From Scatosoma sp045645245 (GTDB lineage: Bacteria; Bacillota; Clostridia; Christensenellales; Borkfalkiaceae), in the NCBI GenBank assembly GCA_045645245.1, contig JAZRIK010000086.1:1-7792 (forward strand): a stretch of 7,792 nt of DNA, given 5' to 3'. A program made the position numbers and the translations under genes. The notes below the pieces were generated by a model that saw only the letters and a program-made list of their open reading frames with translations, did not search any database and was not told the DNA's origin. Shown here piece after piece: positions 6,024 through 7,792 of this stretch. Position 1 is the first letter of the stretch, and each line of letters opens with the position of its first letter.

Positions 6024-7423
6024 TGAAACGTTCCCTCCCCTTTTGCCGAACTCGTTTTGTTATACGTGATGATGGACAAAGCCGCGCTGATTACGAAAAT
6101 AAAAATACCGATGACCGAAGCTACGTTATATTTGGGGTTTTCGTCCGTTGTCAAACGGTATAGCCAAGTGACGAGCAAATCGGTCGATTGCGCCTGCGAA
6201 CCGCCGCCGTAGTACACGTTATCCACCGGTCCGCCGCCCGTGAGCAGCCATATTACGTTAAAGTTGTTGATATTGCCAACGAATTGCGTAATTAGATACG
6301 GCGTCGTCACGTGCAGCATATACGGCAGCGTGACGTGGAAAAACGCTCGAACGGGCGACGCACCGTCGATTTTCGCCGCTTCGTAATAATCGGTGGGTAC
6401 GTTCATCAAAATTCCCGAACACAAAAGCAGCGTGTAAGGCACGCCGATCCAAATATTGACGAGAATAATCATTACTCTTGGCAAAAGAGAAAAATACCGT
6501 TGATCGGCAAGCCATAAAATATTTGTACCGAGAATTTTATTTAAGATGCCGTCGCCGTCTAAAATTTTCTGCATCAAAAGCAGCGTGACGAACTGCGGAA
6601 TGGCAATCGCCGTCACGAACAGCGTACGCCAAAGCTTTTTTAACCGTATGCCCTTTTTATTGATAAGCAACGCGATCAAAAGCCCTAAAAAATAGTTGGT
6701 AAACGTAGCGAAAAATGCCCAAACGAACGTCCATAACAGCACGCGCAAGAGCACGGGTGCAAAACCGCTGCCGCCTCCTACGCTGAAAAAGTTTTTGAAG
6801 TTGCTAATTCCCACCCAGTTGAAAAGTTTCCCTGGGGGCATATGCGCATAGTCGTAGTTGGTAAACGCAATCAATACCATAAAAACAAGCGGCAAAACGG
6901 TAAAAATTAATAGCCCGATAAAAGGCGGCGTGAGCAAAGTCACGTGGAATTTTTCCCCGAAAATTCTTTTGAAATCGCTATAAAACGTAGGTAAAATTTC
7001 GCCGTTTTTTAACTTTTGGTCGTTGATATAGCTCCCCTTTACGTTCATTCGCCAAACGATGACGTATAATACGATGACAAGCAAGGACGCCACGCCGTAA
7101 AGTAAAATTAAAAAGCTGTTGTCCCCTTTTACTTTTTCAAAAATTTGCAATTCTTCGTTCCATTCTTCGCCAGAAAGCTTCGTACCCAAATTCCCTGAAA
7201 AAAGCTGCGCAATATACTTCCCGCCAAAAAAGATAAAAAACAGCGAAAAGGCGAGCTGCAGCAACGCGTACAAAATGCCTTTTACCCATTGTCCGCGCGC
7301 CGTTTGCCCAAAGCCCATAAATAAAAAGGAGAGCCGCGTATAGACGGAACCGCGCAAAAAAGCGTTTTTTACACTCGGCGTTTCGCCCGCGTTCTTCGCT
7401 GTTTTCCACTTGCTTTTCGCCAT
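6020..7423 (-). CDS. malF: Carbohydrate ABC importer permease, MalF-like
   Basis: A 467-residue inner-membrane protein, the first permease subunit of the maltose/maltodextrin-type importer. The C-terminal two thirds (about 160-455) hold six membrane segments and the coupling motif YEAAKIDGASPVRAFFHVTLP (347-367), followed by QFVGNINNFNVIWLLTGGGP, a hallmark of MalF proteins. Two more segments near 44-67 and 102-124 make eight in total, as in enteric MalF. The outside loop between the first two is short and charged (about 68-101). The second outside loop (about 190-222) is also short, so the large periplasmic P2 domain of enteric MalF is absent, as is usual in Gram-positive relatives. Residues 31-50 contain LSFLFMGFGQTARGQWVKGI, a GxGQ-x-G-x-KG pattern reminiscent of small TM2-type membrane modules. 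Start at 7423: AAGGAGA lies 7 bases upstream. It follows the binding protein gene by 21 bases and overlaps the malG-like gene by four. Confidence 0.89.
   Translation of the reverse strand: MAKSKWKTAKNAGETPSVKNAFLRGSVYTRLSFLFMGFGQTARGQWVKGILYALLQLAFSLFFIFFGGKYIAQLFSGNLGTKLSGEEWNEELQIFEKVKGDNSFLILLYGVASLLVIVLYVIVWRMNVKGSYINDQKLKNGEILPTFYSDFKRIFGEKFHVTLLTPPFIGLLIFTVLPLVFMVLIAFTNYDYAHMPPGKLFNWVGISNFKNFFSVGGGSGFAPVLLRVLLWTFVWAFFATFTNYFLGLLIALLINKKGIRLKKLWRTLFVTAIAIPQFVTLLLMQKILDGDGILNKILGTNILWLADQRYFSLLPRVMIILVNIWIGVPYTLLLCSGILMNVPTDYYEAAKIDGASPVRAFFHVTLPYMLHVTTPYLITQFVGNINNFNVIWLLTGGGPVDNVYYGGGSQAQSTDLLVTWLYRLTTDENPKYNVASVIGIFIFVISAALSIITYNKTSSAKGEGTFQ
6031..6040 (-). promoter_or_regulatory. Ribosome binding site of the malG-like gene
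   Basis: GGGGAGGGAA on the minus strand, 7 bases before the ATG at 6023 and inside the end of the malF-like coding region. With the ATGA overlap it supports coupled translation of the two permeases. Confidence 0.8.
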
Positions 7424-7430
7424 ATTTAGC

Positions 7431-7437
7431 TCTCCTT
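7431..7437 (-). promoter_or_regulatory. Ribosome binding site of the malF-like gene
   Basis: AAGGAGA on the minus strand, 7 bases before the ATG at 7423, in the 21-base gap after the binding protein stop. No terminator or promoter fits in that gap, so the genes should share one transcript. Confidence 0.85.
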
Positions 7438-7444
7438 ACACTCT

Positions 7445-7792
7445 TTACTTACTCGAATTTTTCTCAATCGCATCCACGCACGCTTTCAACTGCTCGGCGA
7501 CGCTGAAATTCCCGCTCGTTGCGCCCGTAATCATCGCCGCGCCCAAGCCCTTCATTGCATTCCACATTGTAGAAGGCACGTTCTTTTGCGTTTTCGAATA
7601 TTGCAGCTGCGCGGTAATAGCCCTCGCGCAAATATCCGCTTTCACCTTTTCATCTTGCCGCGCCGTTTCGTCCGTAGGCACAAACCCGCGTACTTCAAAA
7701 TGCTTTACTTGGTTTTCCTTGTTGGTGTAAAATTCGGCAAAATCCATCGCAAGCGTGTTGTTCTTGGAATAGTTATTCACGCCCATCAGTTT
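7445..7792 (-). CDS. malE: Sugar ABC importer binding protein, MalE-like, C-terminal fragment at window edge
   Basis: The last 115 residues of an extracytoplasmic solute-binding protein; the frame is open through the right edge, and the N-terminal roughly 300 residues, with any lipoprotein signal, lie outside. The fragment fits the C-terminal lobe of maltose/maltodextrin-binding proteins: GVNNYSKNNTLAMDFAEFYTN matches the helix containing the familiar 'N-K-E-L-A-x-x-F' stretch; GFVPTDETARQD sits where MalE has its 'PLGAVALKS' region; and PSTMWNAMKGLGAAMITGATSG matches the MalE segment with the tryptophan W230-type ligand stack and NAASG turn, followed by an amphipathic final helix. It is upstream of malF- and malG-like genes in the usual E-F-G order, 21 bases before malF. 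The ATG at 7786 is internal and is not the gene start. Ligand assignment to malto-oligosaccharides is inferred from family and gene order. Confidence 0.82.
   Translation of the reverse strand, partial: KLMGVNNYSKNNTLAMDFAEFYTNKENQVKHFEVRGFVPTDETARQDEKVKADICARAITAQLQYSKTQKNVPSTMWNAMKGLGAAMITGATSGNFSVAEQLKACVDAIEKNSSK

Noticed and set aside
7410..7730. Plus-strand open frame of 106 codons over the malE-like fragment
   Set aside because: It is antisense to a clear MalE-like C-terminal lobe, has no ribosome binding site at a sensible position that I can see, and has no recognisable domain.

Overview
The window looks like ordinary chromosome from a low-to-mid-GC member of the Bacillota, most likely an uncultured clostridial gut-type bacterium. 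This rests on strong purine-rich ribosome binding sites before almost every gene, consensus sigma-A promoter hexamers, a lipoprotein-type binding protein with a short Cys lipobox signal, and a maltodextrin-type transporter operon with no ATPase gene inside it. The taxonomic call is inference; no rRNA or lineage marker is present. Every base is in, or close to, one of seven genes, and the longest non-coding gap is 141 bases.

Layout. (1) 1-2391, minus strand: valS, valyl-tRNA synthetase, intact at its start and cut at the left edge so that about the last tenth is missing. (2) 2392-2532: a compact divergent control region. It holds a perfect TTGACA-17-TATAAT promoter for valS and a TTGTCA-18-TATAAT promoter for the rightward operon, and their -35 boxes lie on top of each other. 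A 9-base inverted repeat links this shared -35 site to the valS leader. (3) 2533-5115, plus strand: a three-gene ABC importer (lipoprotein binding protein, ATPase, permease) of the nitrate/sulfonate/taurine/thiamin-precursor type, tightly coupled and closed by a strong intrinsic terminator at 5122-5161. (4) 5160-7792, minus strand: the downstream part of a maltose/maltodextrin-type importer operon, in transcription order binding protein (C-terminal piece only), malF-like permease and malG-like permease. It converges on the same terminator hairpin.

Function. valS charges tRNA-Val in the cytosol. The rightward importer would capture a small organic solute at the outer face of the membrane and import it with its own ATPase; the solute cannot be named from the sequence. 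The leftward importer would bring in malto-oligosaccharides or a related sugar. No ATPase gene follows malG before the terminator, so it probably borrows a MalK/MsmX-type ATPase encoded elsewhere, or one upstream of the window.

I saw no mobile element, CRISPR array, tRNA, rRNA or defence gene, and no clear sign of a new system. The most interesting part is the shared, overlapping promoter region between an essential tRNA synthetase gene and a transporter operon, including the lack of room for a T-box leader on valS.
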